Source of the DNA: Rossellomorea orangium | Lineage (GTDB): Bacteria; Bacillota; Bacilli; Bacillales; Bacillaceae_B | Direction of reading: 5' to 3' | DNA: 64,000 nt | NCBI RefSeq assembly: GCF_019334305.1 | Contig: NZ_JAHWGH010000025.1 | Coordinates: 124,001-188,000 of the forward strand | Shown here: one piece after another, positions 44,642-55,158 of the stretch | Numbering within the stretch: the first letter of the stretch is position 1 | Layout: every line of letters begins with the position of its first letter | Notes under the pieces: model-generated | The model's database searches: none | Told to the model about the DNA's origin: nothing | The model's input: the letters and a program-made list of their open reading frames with translations, nothing else | Position numbers and translations under genes: made by a program

Positions 44642-46867
44642 TTATTTTTCTTCCACCATCTTAAAGAATCGAGCGGTTATTTTTTTTGATAAAATTCTTA
44701 TATTGAAAGGAAATGAGTTTTCCTTTTCTGAGAGGGTATGAAACCAAATCACTTTTTGATCTATTGCAATGAAGGGAATAGATGTAATCGACGGTTTGAC
44801 TAAAATCTTTGAAGCAGATTGTAAATTTATACTATATTGAGAATGAATGATCACACTTTTATCCCAGGAAGCTTCTAATAATGCTTCCATCATTCCTTTA
44901 GGTATATCGTGTATGTCATTGACATTCAGGATGATTTGATGAACTGCCGCTTTAATATCTTTTTCCATCTTCTTATAATGGTTGGACGGGAACCACTTCA
45001 TTTTTTTGGTAGAAGTAGGAGATAGTGACGTACTGGTCTCCGTAAGGCCATCCTGATGAAGGTGAGATATAAGTTGATGGACAGGTTTGGAAGCAGATGT
45101 CTTTTCCTGAATGAATCGATCATTCCCCACCAGGATAAACTTCCCCCTGGCACGAGTTACCGCGACATTGATCAGCCTTTCGCTTCCTTTTCGGGATATC
45201 AATGTTCCTGGCTTCCCATGAGAAATTCCATCCACCAGATCAAATAGGATCATATCATTCTCAGACCCTTGAAATCCATGCACTGTGGCGGCGTATACTT
45301 CAACAGAAGGAAATGATTTCTTTACCAATTCATCAAGCAAAAGATTATACCATTGTGCCTGAACACGGTATGGTGTGACAATTCCAATAGAGTATAAGCC
45401 ATCATTCAATCCTTGAAGGATCAACTGAATGGTGACTAAGCTGGATAATGCATTCCATCTTGAGCCTTTATGCACTTCTGCCCACTCGGTCCCTTCTGTG
45501 AGTGAGAACAATACCGCTCCGTGTGCGGCAAAGGGATTTTTATTCGTAATGGACTCACGAATTGCTTTGACGGAATGGTGGTCACCTACTCTTGAACGAT
45601 AAATATATTGATTGGTGAATGCTGAAATACTGGGGTGCATTCGTCTCTGTTCCGGAAGTAATAAGAGGTGTGGTGGATTATGCCCTTTCTCGACAGCCCC
45701 TGCCACACCTGCAGAATGGAAGATGTCTTCCTTTAACCATTTGCTTGCCATGGGGTGAAAGGAAGTAGAGATTGGTGGAAGTTGTTTGAAATCCCCACAA
45801 ATGACGATCTTCTTACCGAGTGTTGCAGCAAAGGCGACCTGGGGGACATACGCCATGCTTGCCTCATCCACTACCACCAGGTCGAACTCATCTTCATAAA
45901 GGATTCGATCAATGGCAGCTTTCGATAATGTCGTTCCAATCACTTTGGCGTCCGAAACCAAGTCCCCTTCCCTCCTCTTAAATGTTTCTTTGATTTTTTG
46001 ATAATGGACTTCAAGCTGCGACAATCGTTCAGAGTCATAGGATGAATAGGATTTGGCCAACTTATTTTTCAATCTTCTTCTATACATCTCGACTTTTCCT
46101 TTTTCTTCAGAAAGAGATGGATCCTGTTGTTCCAGTAATTGAAGGACACTTAAATCCGTCACCTCACTGCTGTAGTCTTTCCGGTTTGCCCCATACCTGA
46201 TGACATCCCCAGGCACCCAGCGATTGTGGCTGTTCAAAAAACGATGCATTTCTTCTATTAATACATCCACTGCCGCATTGCTGTGTGAGAGAATCAGAAC
46301 CCGTTTACCTTCTGAATAATGATAAGCAGCCACTCTGGCAAGGGTGTAGGTCTTACCGGTCCCCGGTGGCCCCCATAGGTACGTAACGGGATTGTACTTG
46401 CTTCTGACATACGCTTCATGCAATGGAGTCTTGTAGTTAGTCGATGGATGTCTTTGATCTTTGTCAGGATGTAAGGCACCCTCGATCCGTAGTGTTTTCC
46501 CATGACGTTCTTTGGCTTCATCTAATCGTTCCATAAGTTTCAAAAGGATGTCCCAGGGAGCATGTAGGATATGGCCATAGGTTAAGACATCTCCCGGGAA
46601 TTGATCAAGCTCAATGATGCACTCCCGCTCCTCTGAGCTTATGACTACACCCTGATAGGAGGAGTTCTTCCGCTTATAGACGATGCTGCCTCCCTCAGGC
46701 AGGGAAGCGGGATAGTGAAGGGTGAACCAATAAATATATGCTCCTTCGTCTTTTCGTATACATCTGCCCTCTTCTATTGGCATTCCGTTATTTTCACTCT
46801 TTTTCAGTTGAAGGATTTCCATATCCAGGGCGGTTTGCCACTCTTCAATCATGTCTTTCGTTTTCAT
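44642..46867 (-). CDS. Superfamily 1 helicase, DNA2/NAM7 (UPF1-like) type
   Basis: 741 residues from an ATG after AAGGTGATATTA; the frame extends upstream to 46906 without RBS. Motifs in order: Walker A WGPPGTGKTYTLA (about 178), VVVDEASMAYVP (motif II), GDFKQLPP (III), QGSENDMILFDLVDG (V) and NVAVTRARGKFILVGN (VI). This is the AAA_11/AAA_12 arrangement of UPF1/IGHMBP2-like helicases that unwind DNA or RNA 5' to 3'. The last 130 residues are an unrecognised domain. It converges on selD; a functional link with selenium is not shown. Confidence 0.88.
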   Translation of the reverse strand: MKTKDMIEEWQTALDMEILQLKKSENNGMPIEEGRCIRKDEGAYIYWFTLHYPASLPEGGSIVYKRKNSSYQGVVISSEERECIIELDQFPGDVLTYGHILHAPWDILLKLMERLDEAKERHGKTLRIEGALHPDKDQRHPSTNYKTPLHEAYVRSKYNPVTYLWGPPGTGKTYTLARVAAYHYSEGKRVLILSHSNAAVDVLIEEMHRFLNSHNRWVPGDVIRYGANRKDYSSEVTDLSVLQLLEQQDPSLSEEKGKVEMYRRRLKNKLAKSYSSYDSERLSQLEVHYQKIKETFKRREGDLVSDAKVIGTTLSKAAIDRILYEDEFDLVVVDEASMAYVPQVAFAATLGKKIVICGDFKQLPPISTSFHPMASKWLKEDIFHSAGVAGAVEKGHNPPHLLLLPEQRRMHPSISAFTNQYIYRSRVGDHHSVKAIRESITNKNPFAAHGAVLFSLTEGTEWAEVHKGSRWNALSSLVTIQLILQGLNDGLYSIGIVTPYRVQAQWYNLLLDELVKKSFPSVEVYAATVHGFQGSENDMILFDLVDGISHGKPGTLISRKGSERLINVAVTRARGKFILVGNDRFIQEKTSASKPVHQLISHLHQDGLTETSTSLSPTSTKKMKWFPSNHYKKMEKDIKAAVHQIILNVNDIHDIPKGMMEALLEASWDKSVIIHSQYSINLQSASKILVKPSITSIPFIAIDQKVIWFHTLSEKENSFPFNIRILSKKITARFFKMVEEK

Positions 46868-46950
46868 TAATATCACCTTCATTATCCGATAAAAATCAAG
46901 AATCATATCATAACAATTAATATAGCGGGTGTATAGTCATCCAATGAAAA

Positions 46951-46974
46951 AGAACCGTCTTGGAAGAACGGTTC
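46951..46974 (-). terminator. Terminator of the lytic transglycosylase gene
   Basis: GAACCGT/ACGGTTC stem, minus-strand T-rich tail. Confidence 0.85.
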
Positions 46975-46989
46975 CGTTTCAATGCAGAC

Positions 46990-47631
46990 TTACATCGGCT
47001 TTCCTGTTTGTTTATCATTCTCTTCCACGAAACGATCAGCATAGTATAATACATCTTCTACATACTGTTCGCTGTGATTGTACGCAAAAACGGCTTGTTC
47101 AATCTTGCCGTCAGCAGCTCCGTTCCGTGCCAGATAGTTCGCGGCACTGAATACGGCATCCTCTATTTGATAAGGATCCGCCTTTCCATCTCCGTTTGCA
47201 TCGACACCATACCCACCATATTTATCAATGATGGCAGGATCCGTTTTTTGTTCCGATGGGATGTCACCCTTCCCGAGCCCCGAACAACTTGGGTGGGACC
47301 ATCCAACAAAGGTACATGGCATAAACTGCATAGGGCCCTCTGCTCCCGCTGGTGAGACAAGAGTCTTCATGGTGGAAAATTTGGTTTCGACCCTGTGATG
47401 GGCAGCCAGCAGATACCAAGGTACACCGTATTTGTCCTCTGCAGCTTTGTAGATGGGCATATACTCCGAAGGTATCTCATCTTTCCCTATCGAGGAAAGA
47501 TGATAAGAGTGGTCCCCAAGATTGACAGCATAATACATCGCCAAAATAACGATGGGGATAAGAAGAATCCTAAAAGGGGATGCTCGTTTTTTCTTACTCG
47601 GCCGCTTTTTTTTAGCCATTTTTTTAGTCAT
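46990..47631 (-). CDS. Membrane-anchored lytic transglycosylase-like protein
   Basis: 213 residues: very basic N-terminus, a membrane anchor (about 21-39), then an SLT-type domain with YGVPWYLLAAHHRVETKFS (in part VPWYLLAAHHRVET, catalytic Glu), GPMQFMPCTFVGW and AVFAYNHSEQYV. An insertion, GGYGVDANGDGKADPY, is typical of the YomI/MltB-like subgroup of Bacillus transglycosylases. It cleaves peptidoglycan glycan chains, probably in local wall remodelling. RBS AAAGGATCG is a little distant. Confidence 0.85.
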   Translation of the reverse strand: MTKKMAKKKRPSKKKRASPFRILLIPIVILAMYYAVNLGDHSYHLSSIGKDEIPSEYMPIYKAAEDKYGVPWYLLAAHHRVETKFSTMKTLVSPAGAEGPMQFMPCTFVGWSHPSCSGLGKGDIPSEQKTDPAIIDKYGGYGVDANGDGKADPYQIEDAVFSAANYLARNGAADGKIEQAVFAYNHSEQYVEDVLYYADRFVEENDKQTGKPM

Positions 47632-47718
47632 TGTGAAGTCGATCCTTTACAAGGTGATGGGTGCTCCTTGTATTTTAATAGAAGATGGCCGTTGTGACAA
47701 TTCAATATGTAAAGAAAA

Positions 47719-47757
47719 TGCCCCGGGAAGCGGTTTTCACCTGCAGCTTCCGGAGGC
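47719..47757 (-). terminator. Imperfect hairpin after the YjcZ-like gene
   Basis: TGCCCCGGGAAGC and GCTTCCGGAGGCA pair with two mismatches; ATTTTCTTT follows on the minus strand. Confidence 0.5.
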
Positions 47758-47780
47758 AACTATCCATTATCTATTTATTG

Positions 47781-47909
47781 TTAACAAACAAACGCTGCTC
47801 CAACGATAATTAAAAGGATGAATAGAACTACGATTAACGCGAAACCACCAGCGTAGCCACCACCACCGCAGCCATATCCATATCCAGGGTATCCATATCC
47901 ATACATCAT
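47781..47909 (-). CDS. YjcZ family sporulation peptide
   Basis: 42 residues: a Tyr/Gly-rich N-terminus ([18 protein letters not shown]) followed by one membrane segment ([20 protein letters not shown]). This is the YjcZ/YtV-type spore peptide architecture. RBS GGAGGTGACTG precedes two consecutive ATG codons; either could be used. Too short for standard ORF lists. Probably a mother-cell or spore membrane peptide. Confidence 0.88.
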   Translation of the reverse strand: MMYGYGYPGYGYGCGGGGYAGGFALIVVLFILLIIVGAAFVC

Positions 47910-48101
47910 CAGTCACCTCCAGTTATCTTACTACGATATTACTGTATGTAGTGGACAAAATGTAGGTTAATTAAAATCCTCAAACAATTCCCGTGCCCAT
48001 ACTGCATTCTGGATGGATAACGCCATAAATAAAGGGTTTTAGTTGTTTTTTAAAATAAAAAAATGAGTAAAACGTCTAGATGACCGTTAAGGTGAAAAAA
48101 T

Positions 48102-48127
48102 AAGCGCCTGGTTTCTTCCAGGCGCTT
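48102..48127 (-). terminator. Terminator of the BCCT transporter gene
   Basis: AAGCGCCTGG/CCAGGCGCTT with a TTCTTT-type loop and minus-strand TTATTTTTTC tail. Confidence 0.92.
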
Positions 48128-48135
48128 TCAGTCAG

Positions 48136-49665
48136 TTACATTTGTTCTTTAGGTTCTTTCGTTTTTCTTGGTTTAGGCTTAATGTATAAACCTAATTCCT
48201 TTTTCTCCTGGTTAAGTGACTTGTACAGAGAAACCATCATGAGTGCCATTATTACGGAGAACGGTAATGCTGCGACAATCAATGCATTCTGTAAAGCCTG
48301 TAACCCACCACTGTATAGTAAGATCAATGCCACTGTAGACTGTGCTAGTCCCCATGTTAATTTAACATAGTTTGGTGGTGTTAATGAACCGTAAGTGGTT
48401 TGCATCCCCAGTACAAATGTAGCTGAGTCAGCAGATGTGATAAAGAATGTTCCAATCAGCGTGATGGCTATTACCGAAAGGATTGTTGACCATTCAAACC
48501 CGTTAAAGACGGCGAACAGAACTTCTTCCGTCTTAAGGTCAGAAAGAGCTGCACCTGCTTGTTGTACTTCAATTGCAGAAGTACCGAAAGTAGCGAACCA
48601 AATGAAGCTGACAAGGGCAGGCAGCAAGAGTACCCCAATCAAGAATTCGCGAATGGTTCTTCCTCTTGAAACACGTGCGATGAAGATGCCGACGAATGGT
48701 GACCAGGAAATCCACCAGGCCCAGTAGAAAATGGTCCATCCATTGATCCATGAACGATGCTCTTCGTTTAATGGCGCAATCCGGAAACTCATTGCGGCGA
48801 TGTTTTGTATATAAGCCCCGATTGTATCTGTGAACATATTCAAAATCAGTAGCGTAGGTCCAATGAAGAATACCAGTACGAGAAGTGCAATGGCCAGTAC
48901 CATATTCGTGTTGGATAAGTATTTAATTCCTTTACTTAATCCTGACCATGCTGAAATCATGAACAAGACGGTTACAACACCGATAATGATTGCCTGTACG
49001 GTAAAGTTGTTCGGAATATCAAGCAGGTAGGAAAGCCCACCATTAATTTGTGCAGCTCCGAATCCTAAAGTTGTTGCAACCCCTACGACTGTGGCGAATA
49101 CGGCAAGGACATCGATGATCGTTCCAAGCGGTCCATTCACTTTGTCTCCAAAGATAGGCTTCAGTGTAGCGGAGATCAATCCCGGTTCATCTTTACGGAA
49201 TTTATAATATGCAAGTGCTAATGCAACAATTGCATAAATCCCCCATGCGTGAATACCCCAGTGAAAGAATGTATAGCGCATAGATTCTTTAATTGCCTGG
49301 TCTGTTCCTCCCTCTGCCATTGGAGGTGTCATATAGTGAGACAGCGGTTCAGCTGCCCCCCAGAATACTAAACCAATTCCCATACCTGCACTAAACAACA
49401 TGGCGAACCATGTTCCTTTTGTGTACTCAGGTTTTTCATCAGGCTTACCTAATCGGATCGTTCCCATGGGACTAAAAATTAAGAACACACAGAAAATGAC
49501 GATCACTGTAACTAAAATAAGATAATACCAACCGAAAGTTGAAGTGATGAATGTTTGCATATTTGCTGTTACGGTTTCAAACGATTCAGGTGCAATTGCT
49601 CCGTATGCTACGGCAGCAGCAACCAGTACTACAGTAATCCAGAAAACATTTGATATTCTCTTCAT
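48136..49665 (-). CDS. opuD: Glycine betaine transporter, BCCT family
   Basis: A 509-residue sodium-coupled importer with 12 membrane segments. The BCCT signature is visible as [18 protein letters not shown] (about 95) and the Trp-rich [17 protein letters not shown] (about 311) that forms the betaine-binding aromatic box. Length and motifs match OpuD/BetL of Gram-positive bacteria, used for osmotic stress protection. It complements the OpuC-type ABC system elsewhere in the window. Confidence 0.92.
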   Translation of the reverse strand: MKRISNVFWITVVLVAAAVAYGAIAPESFETVTANMQTFITSTFGWYYLILVTVIVIFCVFLIFSPMGTIRLGKPDEKPEYTKGTWFAMLFSAGMGIGLVFWGAAEPLSHYMTPPMAEGGTDQAIKESMRYTFFHWGIHAWGIYAIVALALAYYKFRKDEPGLISATLKPIFGDKVNGPLGTIIDVLAVFATVVGVATTLGFGAAQINGGLSYLLDIPNNFTVQAIIIGVVTVLFMISAWSGLSKGIKYLSNTNMVLAIALLVLVFFIGPTLLILNMFTDTIGAYIQNIAAMSFRIAPLNEEHRSWINGWTIFYWAWWISWSPFVGIFIARVSRGRTIREFLIGVLLLPALVSFIWFATFGTSAIEVQQAGAALSDLKTEEVLFAVFNGFEWSTILSVIAITLIGTFFITSADSATFVLGMQTTYGSLTPPNYVKLTWGLAQSTVALILLYSGGLQALQNALIVAALPFSVIMALMMVSLYKSLNQEKKELGLYIKPKPRKTKEPKEQM

Positions 49666-50248
49666 AAAATTCTCCTTTCCATATTCTAAGGTTTTTTAGC
49701 TCATTTCTTAATGAAGGGTACAGCGGGATTCGAGGTGTGTATTCAGGCAATATGTAAACCTACTGTATGTGCCCCCTCATGTTGAAAGAGTCTCAGTTAA
49801 TGCCGATGGGAAAATGTGCATTCTGAGGATGAGGGAATGATTACTTATTACCTATTCCCTTGTCACTCTCTTATAAAACCAACATTTGTTACCCTATCAG
49901 AAAGAAGTTTAACTTTGCAAGTGTTAACCATTATTATTTTTATTAGTCTTTGTCAATTTTTTGATTTCATTCCTCTTCTTTTTTTAAGGACTTATCGTGA
50001 TCAACGGAGACTATCTTTACATGATTATTTGGAAATAAAAACGTTTTAAAGATGATCCTTGATATGAATGACTTTACTTTAATAAAGGGCCTTTTATACC
50101 TTTACTATTAAGGAATGAATAAGAGAGCGTATGAACACTCTTAAACAGAAGCACGGATAAGTTGAATTGGAAATTTTGGATTCGTTTTTAAAGGCTAAAG
50201 ATGAGCCTGATGGTGAAACTAAACAAGACATAATAAGGAGGGAAATCG
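49666..50248. other. Intergenic stretch, little recognised
   Basis: About 580 bases upstream of the BCCT gene. AT-rich, with only short frames lacking ribosome binding sites. No clear osmotic-control element or RNA could be named. Confidence 0.5.
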
Positions 50249-50377
50249 ATGAAAAATAAAAATTTATCACAGCATGAAACAGCAAAAAAATTGGCTCAAA
50301 AACAGATGGGAGAGGAAATCGAGTTGAAATCCGTGGCTCCATCTGCAAGAGAGGGAAAAGTGCCAGAAAAGAATTAA
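50249..50377 (+). CDS. Small hydrophilic protein, unknown
   Basis: 42 residues, starting MKNKNLSQHETAKKLAQKQM, charged, without Cys or aromatic residues. The RBS AAGGAGGG eight nt before the ATG is strong. Composition recalls minor spore proteins but no family signature is present. Previously easy to overlook because of its size. Confidence 0.6.
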   Translation: MKNKNLSQHETAKKLAQKQMGEEIELKSVAPSAREGKVPEKN

Positions 50378-50419
50378 TTTTATATGCTGTTCTATTAAGC
50401 ATGAAATACAAATAAGAAA

Positions 50420-50439
50420 GGACGCCGGTACCGGCGCCC
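50420..50439. terminator. GC-rich bidirectional hairpin
   Basis: GGACGCCGGTACCGGCGCCC is nearly self-complementary with T-rich tails on both sides, between convergent genes. Confidence 0.75.
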
Positions 50440-50445
50440 TTTTAC

Positions 50446-51018
50446 TTATTCTTTTATGATTTTCACTTTCACATCTCTGACTCCATATTGAAGAGCATCT
50501 TTTTCTTTCTCCATATAGATATCGATGCGGTTACCTTTAATGGCCCCACCTGTATCTTCCGCCCGTGCATAACCATATCCTTCAATATAAACCTTTGATC
50601 CCAACGGTATGACGCTTGGGTCGACCGCAATGACTCTGGCATCAGGGTTCTTGATTAAATCTACGCCTGTCTTGGTAATACCGATACAACCTTCACAATG
50701 GGCCGTATATGCAGTTGCTGTGATGTTTAGTTCTTTGACAACTTTATCGTCCGTATTATTTGTTGTCTTCGCTGCTTTCACTGCTTGTACGCCTTCTGCT
50801 TCATCACTTGCAGAATATCCTTCTTCTAACAATTGTTTGCGGGTTCCAACCTCATCGATTGAAACATGATATCGATTAGCGATTTCCCAAAGAATATCGC
50901 CTTCTTCTATATTATGATAATCATTGATAGCAGTCTCATCGCTCTCTGCTGATGCAGATGCAAGTCCGATTGAAAGAAAAACAGTGAAGGAAAAAATGGA
51001 AAATAATACTTTTTTCAT
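50446..51018 (-). CDS. Secreted 3D-domain cell wall protein (YocH-like), one LysM-like region
   Basis: 190 residues: signal peptide (about 1-27), a LysM-like region (EEGDILWEIANRYHVSIDEV), a linker, and a C-terminal 3D domain (about 105-190) with ATAYTAHCEGCIGITKTG, VIAVDPSVIPLGSKVYIEGYG and the three conserved Asp residues in AEDTGGAIKGNRIDIY. 3D domains resemble the MltA catalytic core and bind or cut peptidoglycan. It is a paralogue of the neighbouring gene 290 nt upstream. Confidence 0.88.
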   Translation of the reverse strand: MKKVLFSIFSFTVFLSIGLASASAESDETAINDYHNIEEGDILWEIANRYHVSIDEVGTRKQLLEEGYSASDEAEGVQAVKAAKTTNNTDDKVVKELNITATAYTAHCEGCIGITKTGVDLIKNPDARVIAVDPSVIPLGSKVYIEGYGYARAEDTGGAIKGNRIDIYMEKEKDALQYGVRDVKVKIIKE

Positions 51019-51071
51019 CTTGTTAAATTCCTCCTTTTGTGATTGGTTAAGAAACCAACAGTTGAAATAGT

Positions 51072-51100
51072 AACATAGACTTACCTCAGGTACATAACAA
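51072..51100 (-). promoter_or_regulatory. Promoter of the first 3D-domain gene with WalR-like half-sites
   Basis: Minus strand TTGTTA (51100-51095), 17 nt, TATGTT (51077-51072). Upstream TATAAA-N5-TGTTAT is one base from the WalR repeat TGTWAH-N5-TGTWAH and overlaps the -35. Confidence 0.45.
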
Positions 51101-51265
51101 ACTGTTTATAAACCAATAACAATTAGATGACAGACGTGTAATATTTCCGTTATTCTGGTAATTAGGATTCATATGATGACATGTATTTCTTCTAAAGGAG
51201 AATATTGTTGACAGTGAACACTAGTTTAATGGTTGGTGGAGGGAAAAAATGAAAGCAAATAAAAA

Positions 51266-51293
51266 AACCACCGAGGTTTTATCCTCAGTGGTT
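51266..51293 (-). terminator. Terminator of the second 3D-domain gene
   Basis: AACCACCGAGG/CCTCAGTGGTT stem (one mismatch) with TTTTTTT tail on the minus strand. Confidence 0.92.
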
Positions 51294-51305
51294 AATGCTT
51301 TTCTA

Positions 51306-52118
51306 TTATTTTGTTTCAAGAATTTTTACATTAACTGTTTTTCTACCAAAATCAACTGCTTGATCTTTTGAAGGAAGGAAAACGTCAATACGGTTTCCTT
51401 TGATTGCTCCACCTGTATCTTCTGCAGTCGCGTAGCCATATCCTTCTACATATACTTTTGATCCCAGTGGAATGACATTCGGATCCACTGCAATGACTTT
51501 GGCATCAGGATTTTCTTTTAAATTCACGCCAGTTGCTGTAGTACCTGAGCATCCATCACAATTCGCCGTATATGCGGTAGCTTCTACAGTAATTTCCTTC
51601 ACAGCTTGTTCTTCAGCTGCAGGTGCTGCCTGTGCTGGCTCCGCTTTCTCTGTTTCTGCTGCAGGCGCTTCAGCTTCTGGAGCTACTTCTGCTTTTTGTT
51701 CTGGAGCAGGCGCTGAGGCTGTCTCAGAAGTATGTGCAGCAGCTGAAGATGTTTTATCGTCTAAGTTGATGACTAATTCTTGTCCAGGGACAATAAGGTC
51801 ACTTTCAAGTGCGTTCCAGCCAATGAGGCTATCCACAGAGATTCCATATAGAGAAGAGATTCCCCAGAGTGTATCACCTTTTTTAACCGTATAGTATTCT
51901 TTTGAAGAAACCTGGAGTTCCTGATCAGGATAGATTACGGATGAACCTAAATTGTTCCATGTCATTAGCTGATCAACTGATGTTCCATACTCTTGGGCCA
52001 GTCCCCAAAGTGTGTCGCCTTTTTTTACTTCTATGTTTTGTGCTGAAGCGCTAGCTCCACCAGACACTGCAAGTGTTGTAAATGCAGCCACAGAAATAAT
52101 CGATTTTTTTAGTTTCAT
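51306..52118 (-). CDS. yocH: Secreted protein with two LysM and one 3D domain (YocH-like)
   Basis: 270 residues: signal peptide (about 1-26), two LysM repeats (29-72 and 75-119, each KKGDTLWGL/I type), an Ala/Glu/Pro-rich linker (about 120-175), and a 3D domain (about 176-270) with AEDTGGAIKGNRIDVF. This is the architecture of YocH, a WalRK-controlled muralytic protein of B. subtilis. RBS AAGGAGG. Confidence 0.88.
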   Translation of the reverse strand: MKLKKSIISVAAFTTLAVSGGASASAQNIEVKKGDTLWGLAQEYGTSVDQLMTWNNLGSSVIYPDQELQVSSKEYYTVKKGDTLWGISSLYGISVDSLIGWNALESDLIVPGQELVINLDDKTSSAAAHTSETASAPAPEQKAEVAPEAEAPAAETEKAEPAQAAPAAEEQAVKEITVEATAYTANCDGCSGTTATGVNLKENPDAKVIAVDPNVIPLGSKVYVEGYGYATAEDTGGAIKGNRIDVFLPSKDQAVDFGRKTVNVKILETK

Positions 52119-52492
52119 TGAAAAATTCCTCCTTATGTAGCTAGCGGTTTATTTATTTTTGCTAACAGGGAAAATACTAACATAGTAAAATCTCATTTCA
52201 ATAACAGGAACTTTAACATCGTGCGTCAAGAATATTTCACTATTGTAATAGAAAACGTTTTCCTGTATAAACTATCATATAGAGGAATACCTTGGAAAAA
52301 ATAAAGGGAAATGATTGATGTAAAGGGTTTATATGGAATATTTGAGTGTTTTGTATCCCTATGATTTTCAACAAGGAAGTAAACGCTGTAAGGACAAAAA
52401 ATTCGCTGATCGTGTCGATTTATTCTTAACAAGCCGATTTGTTCCATCTATACTATAGAAAGAAGTTTGATTTGTATTGGAGGAAGAGTGAA
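52119..52492. other. Intergenic region between yocH-like and zinc-ribbon genes
   Basis: Holds the yocH-like promoter: minus strand CTGTTA (52207-52202), 17 nt, TATGTT (52184-52179), with TGTTAA six nt before TGTTAT as WalR-like half-sites. The rest is AT-rich with no other feature recognised. Confidence 0.5.
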
Positions 52493-52648
52493 TTGGATAA
52501 ACCAGAAGAAGTGGTGGTACTTTATAAAGATGATCCCGACGAGCATAGTGGCCGTTGCGAATGTGGAAACAATATATTCAAATCTCGGGTGCTTGATGGT
52601 AAGTTTTATCGAAAGTGCCAAGAGTGCGGAAAAACGAAAATTGTATAA
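52493..52648 (+). CDS. Small zinc-ribbon protein
   Basis: 51 residues from a TTG that follows GGAGGAAGAG. The frame extends to an ATG at 52439 without RBS. Four cysteines in C-x-C-x15-C-x2-C (CECGN ... CQECGK) form a likely zinc ribbon. No partner or function known. It ends at a shared terminator with the convergent hemAT gene. Confidence 0.65.
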   Translation: MDKPEEVVVLYKDDPDEHSGRCECGNNIFKSRVLDGKFYRKCQECGKTKIV

Positions 52649-52662
52649 TAATATGGAAGAAA

Positions 52663-52701
52663 ACAAAAGGGACACCGATTGATTTACGTTGTCCCTTTTG
52701 T
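52663..52701. terminator. Bidirectional terminator
   Basis: ACAAAAGGGACA and TGTCCCTTTTGT are perfect complements between the zinc-ribbon gene and hemAT. Confidence 0.92.
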
Positions 52702-52704
52702 TTT

Positions 52705-53991
52705 CTATTTGTTCATTTTCTGAATGATGGTGGACGCGAATTGAACCAAGTCGTCCGTTGTAAGATTGATTTTCCTAATGGCTTCTACTATATGATTTAA
52801 CTCCGTCTGGTTTCGTTTGAACATCTCCATATAGTTCTCCATTTCCATTTGAACCGTCATGATCCCGCTTTGGACATTCCCGATTTCCCTGCGTGAGTTC
52901 TCTGTAAGGTCAGTCATATTACTTACACGGGTTGAGACAACTCCGATTTGCTTATTACTTTCGTTTACGAGCTGATGAATGGATGTGCTCAATTCTTTTG
53001 AATCCTCCGCAAGCTTTCTTACCTCTGACGCAACGACTGCAAATCCCCTTCCCTCATTACCTGCACGGGCTGCCTCGATAGAAGCATTCAATGCCAGGAG
53101 ATTCGTTTGCTCCGCAATCTGCTGGATTGAGTTAGAAAGCGGTGTGATCTGTTCGGCAATATTCTTGACACCTTGGATTTCTCTGAGGAGGGTTTCAATT
53201 TGTTCTGTGATGACCCCGAAGCTGTCAATCATATGGTCTGTTTGATCTTTGTTCATTTTAGAAAGTTGAAGAAGGTTTTTACTGCTTTTTTCAGTATTTT
53301 CCGATTCTGCACGGATTCTTTCCGCTTTTATCGCTGTCTCATTCAGGCTTTGTTCCGTTTGACTCAGAGATGAACCTAGTTCTGTATTCATATTGAGCAT
53401 CTCCAATTGAAGGGCCTGGTTTTCCTGATGAAGTTTTTCAAGTTCGTCCATTCGGCTCTGGATGTAATATTCTGAGACGATACTCGCGTCTAAATGGATA
53501 CCGTGATCAATCGCAACCAGTACAGAGGCGAGTTTGGAAGGGTCGTTTTGATATAATTCCACAATCTTTGGAATTAACAGGTGCTGAATTGTGGTATAAG
53601 TGGAAATAAACCAATCGATTGTCACTCCATTTCGATTATGGGTTTTCCCCATCCTCTCTCTCATGGCAAAATACTCATCGTCCAGCTTCCCTGAGAATAA
53701 TGATTGGAAGTAGTCATGAAAGACGGCTTTTAATGTTTCCCTGCTTGAATGATTCACCGCGATTTCGACTAAGCTGGGATGCTTGTACAGGTGATCAAGG
53801 ACAGTATCGAGGATAGTATCCGATAATTGGTCATAAATCGGTAGTATTTCATTCAATTCCTGTAAGTGGTGTTCTTGAAACTGCATATAATGAAGTCTTT
53901 CATTCAGTTTCTTGTCTTTGAGGACAATGGTATTTGATTCGCGAACCACAATCGGTTCTGTCTTTGGTTTTCTAGAGAATAGTACAGCCAT
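52705..53991 (-). CDS. hemAT: Heme-based aerotactic transducer HemAT
   Basis: 428 residues. The N-terminal 175 form a globin-coupled sensor (protoglobin) domain with the proximal heme His at about H118 (MGKTHNRNG). A coiled-coil linker and a cytoplasmic methyl-accepting signalling domain follow, with the hairpin tip [18 protein letters not shown]. No membrane segment, so it is a soluble oxygen sensor feeding CheA-CheW. Length matches B. subtilis HemAT (432). Monocistronic. Confidence 0.94.
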   Translation of the reverse strand: MAVLFSRKPKTEPIVVRESNTIVLKDKKLNERLHYMQFQEHHLQELNEILPIYDQLSDTILDTVLDHLYKHPSLVEIAVNHSSRETLKAVFHDYFQSLFSGKLDDEYFAMRERMGKTHNRNGVTIDWFISTYTTIQHLLIPKIVELYQNDPSKLASVLVAIDHGIHLDASIVSEYYIQSRMDELEKLHQENQALQLEMLNMNTELGSSLSQTEQSLNETAIKAERIRAESENTEKSSKNLLQLSKMNKDQTDHMIDSFGVITEQIETLLREIQGVKNIAEQITPLSNSIQQIAEQTNLLALNASIEAARAGNEGRGFAVVASEVRKLAEDSKELSTSIHQLVNESNKQIGVVSTRVSNMTDLTENSRREIGNVQSGIMTVQMEMENYMEMFKRNQTELNHIVEAIRKINLTTDDLVQFASTIIQKMNK

Positions 53992-54247
53992 TAGGGGGGT
54001 TCCTCCAATAATATTGTTATTTTTTGGTCAGTATGTATAATTTTTGTACAACATCAATATCTTTACTTTACCCCAACTAATTTCCTATGACAATCTTTTT
54101 GTCTGAAAAATGTAAAAAACTCTCTATTGCTTGATACTATTAGAGATTTTTAGAATTAAGAAATTTAATGCAAGTAATGAAAAGATTATTAGTACCTCTC
54201 TCCTGAATCACTTTTGTACCAGTAGTTATACAAAACGTGTACAAAAA

Positions 54248-54298
54248 GGGACGGACCTTGACTCCTAGGAGTAGCTCCTAGGAATCGAGGTCCGTCCC
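54248..54298 (-). terminator. Large terminator of map, GGGACGGACCT repeat family
   Basis: GGGACGGACCT and AGGTCCGTCCC flank CTCCTAGGAG-type inner stems; minus-strand TTTTTG follows. Core shared with the hairpin at 36016-36040. Confidence 0.88.
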
Positions 54299-54305
54299 TC
54301 ACAGT

Positions 54306-55082
<777 letters not shown>

Positions 55083-55158
55083 TTACTATACAGAAAGATC
55101 CTCCATTTTTAAAGGGAAAGCCCCTGTTGTAATGAGTGAATACAAAATTGCACACCAT

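Noticed and set aside
50094..50411. Minus-strand frame of 105 codons upstream of the 3D-domain gene
   Set aside because: No ribosome binding site and it overlaps the well-initiated 42-codon plus-strand gene.
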